DNA of 64,000 nt, taken from positions 7,688,001 through 7,752,000 of the forward strand of contig CM082583.2 in the NCBI GenBank assembly GCA_040954595.2. Direction: 5' to 3'. The notes under the pieces are model-generated. The model worked only from the letters and a program-made list of their open reading frames with translations. It was not told the origin of the DNA and searched no databases. The position numbers and the translations under genes are program-made. The DNA is from Balanoglossus misakiensis. Its lineage: Eukaryota > Hemichordata. Shown piece by piece: positions 63,387 to 64,000 of this stretch (the stretch's first letter is position 1; every line of letters starts with the position of its first letter).

Positions 63387-64000
63387 CGGCAAGGATTCGA
63401 AAGTGAGTAAATAGTATCTCATGCATGACGGTGATTATTTTGTCGTTCAGCCGAGATAAAAAAAATGAATGTGGGGATGGGCATTTTCTGTCGGTCAGCA
63501 GACGAACACCAGTGCTGCACTAATAATGGTGAAAAATGAGAAGAGTTATTTCCCCAACCTCTTTGAGTACTATGGACCAAGTCCTACGTTTAGTGGCAAC
63601 AGCGCTTACAACTTGATTTGATACCAAAACGAATCGTCACTGAGGTAACGAGTATCCATGGCAGCTCTCAGTTGTTTGTGAAAACAAAGGCTAAAAGGCT
63701 TGAACGCAAAAGTTAAAACTACAAAGGCGTGCAAAATACCATACAAACCGACCAGCGCGGACTAAAACACTAGAAAGCAATTATTAGCTAAAACATACGG
63801 ACACGCACTACACACACGACGTCCACAAATGGAGATTGAAAGTAGAACTACATTTCGGGTTCAACCCCTATTAATACCTGTGTACCTACAAGAGAATAAT
63901 GACTGACACCGATAAATGATAACTCGCCATACATTTCACGAGTAATAATCTAGGGCTTGTTTCAACATGTACGTGATTCGCGTTACCCATAATCACAGAT

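Larger units (their letters stand above)
42520..64000. other. 21-kb gene-poor region
   Basis: No protein-coding gene can be supported on either strand. The longest frames (46887-47273 on -, 52123-52593 on +, 49148-49498 on +, 53775-54155 on -) lack family motifs and convincing splice sites. The region does contain a tRNA-like element (45977-46068), a nested hairpin (60063-60103), a 185-base trinucleotide tract, C12 and G13 runs, and TACATGTA octamers up to about 52121 but none seen beyond. Such deserts often carry long-range enhancers or a very long intron of a gene outside the window, but nothing here proves that. Confidence 0.5.

Overview
This is animal nuclear DNA. It has spliced genes with GT-AG introns, TATA boxes, AATAAA signals, long gene-poor intergenic DNA, microsatellites and no bacterial features. 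The gene content points to an invertebrate deuterostome, most likely a cephalochordate (amphioxus) or something close to it: a GPI-type tissue-nonspecific-like alkaline phosphatase, a secreted C-type lectin/chitin-binding chimera, and two somatostatin-receptor-like GPCR paralogues with intron-free coding regions. The octamer TACATGTA is very over-represented, which fits marine invertebrate genomes. The species is an inference, not something the sequence proves.

Layout. 0.3-5.35 kb: a complete nine-exon alkaline phosphatase gene on the + strand (618 aa), with TATA box and poly(A) signal. 5.7-6.1 kb: a roughly 400-bp segment with a diverged second copy at 28.9-29.3 kb. It looks like a duplicated promoter plus first exon of an unknown gene. 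6.4-8.6 kb: a complete secreted lectin gene on the - strand (198 aa: signal peptide, C-type lectin domain, peritrophin-A domain), convergent with the phosphatase. 10.37-10.51 kb: an orphan 3' end of a replication-dependent histone H1-like gene, consisting only of the Lys/Ala/Pro tail, the stop and a textbook histone mRNA stem-loop. 14.9-17.5 kb: GPCR A on the + strand, with TATA, a probable non-coding first exon, a 1.1-kb leader intron and a single coding exon. 17.6-41.2 kb: mostly non-coding, with segment B and a few short open frames at 36-39.7 kb that may be small genes or exons but are unproven. 41.2-42.5 kb: GPCR B on the - strand, with one coding exon and a TATA box. 42.5-64 kb: a 21-kb stretch in which I can support no gene. 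It holds a tRNA-like element, nested hairpins, and long (ACC)n/(ATG)n and homopolymer tracts.

How the genes relate. The two GPCRs are clearly a local duplication now lying in opposite (tail-to-tail) orientation about 24 kb apart. Both keep the aspartate in TM3 that somatostatin-type peptides use. The phosphatase and the lectin are unrelated cell-surface/secreted proteins that simply neighbour each other. I see no operon-like functional cluster. The least explained signals are the paired segment A/B, the orphan histone tail, and the density of the TACATGTA palindrome.
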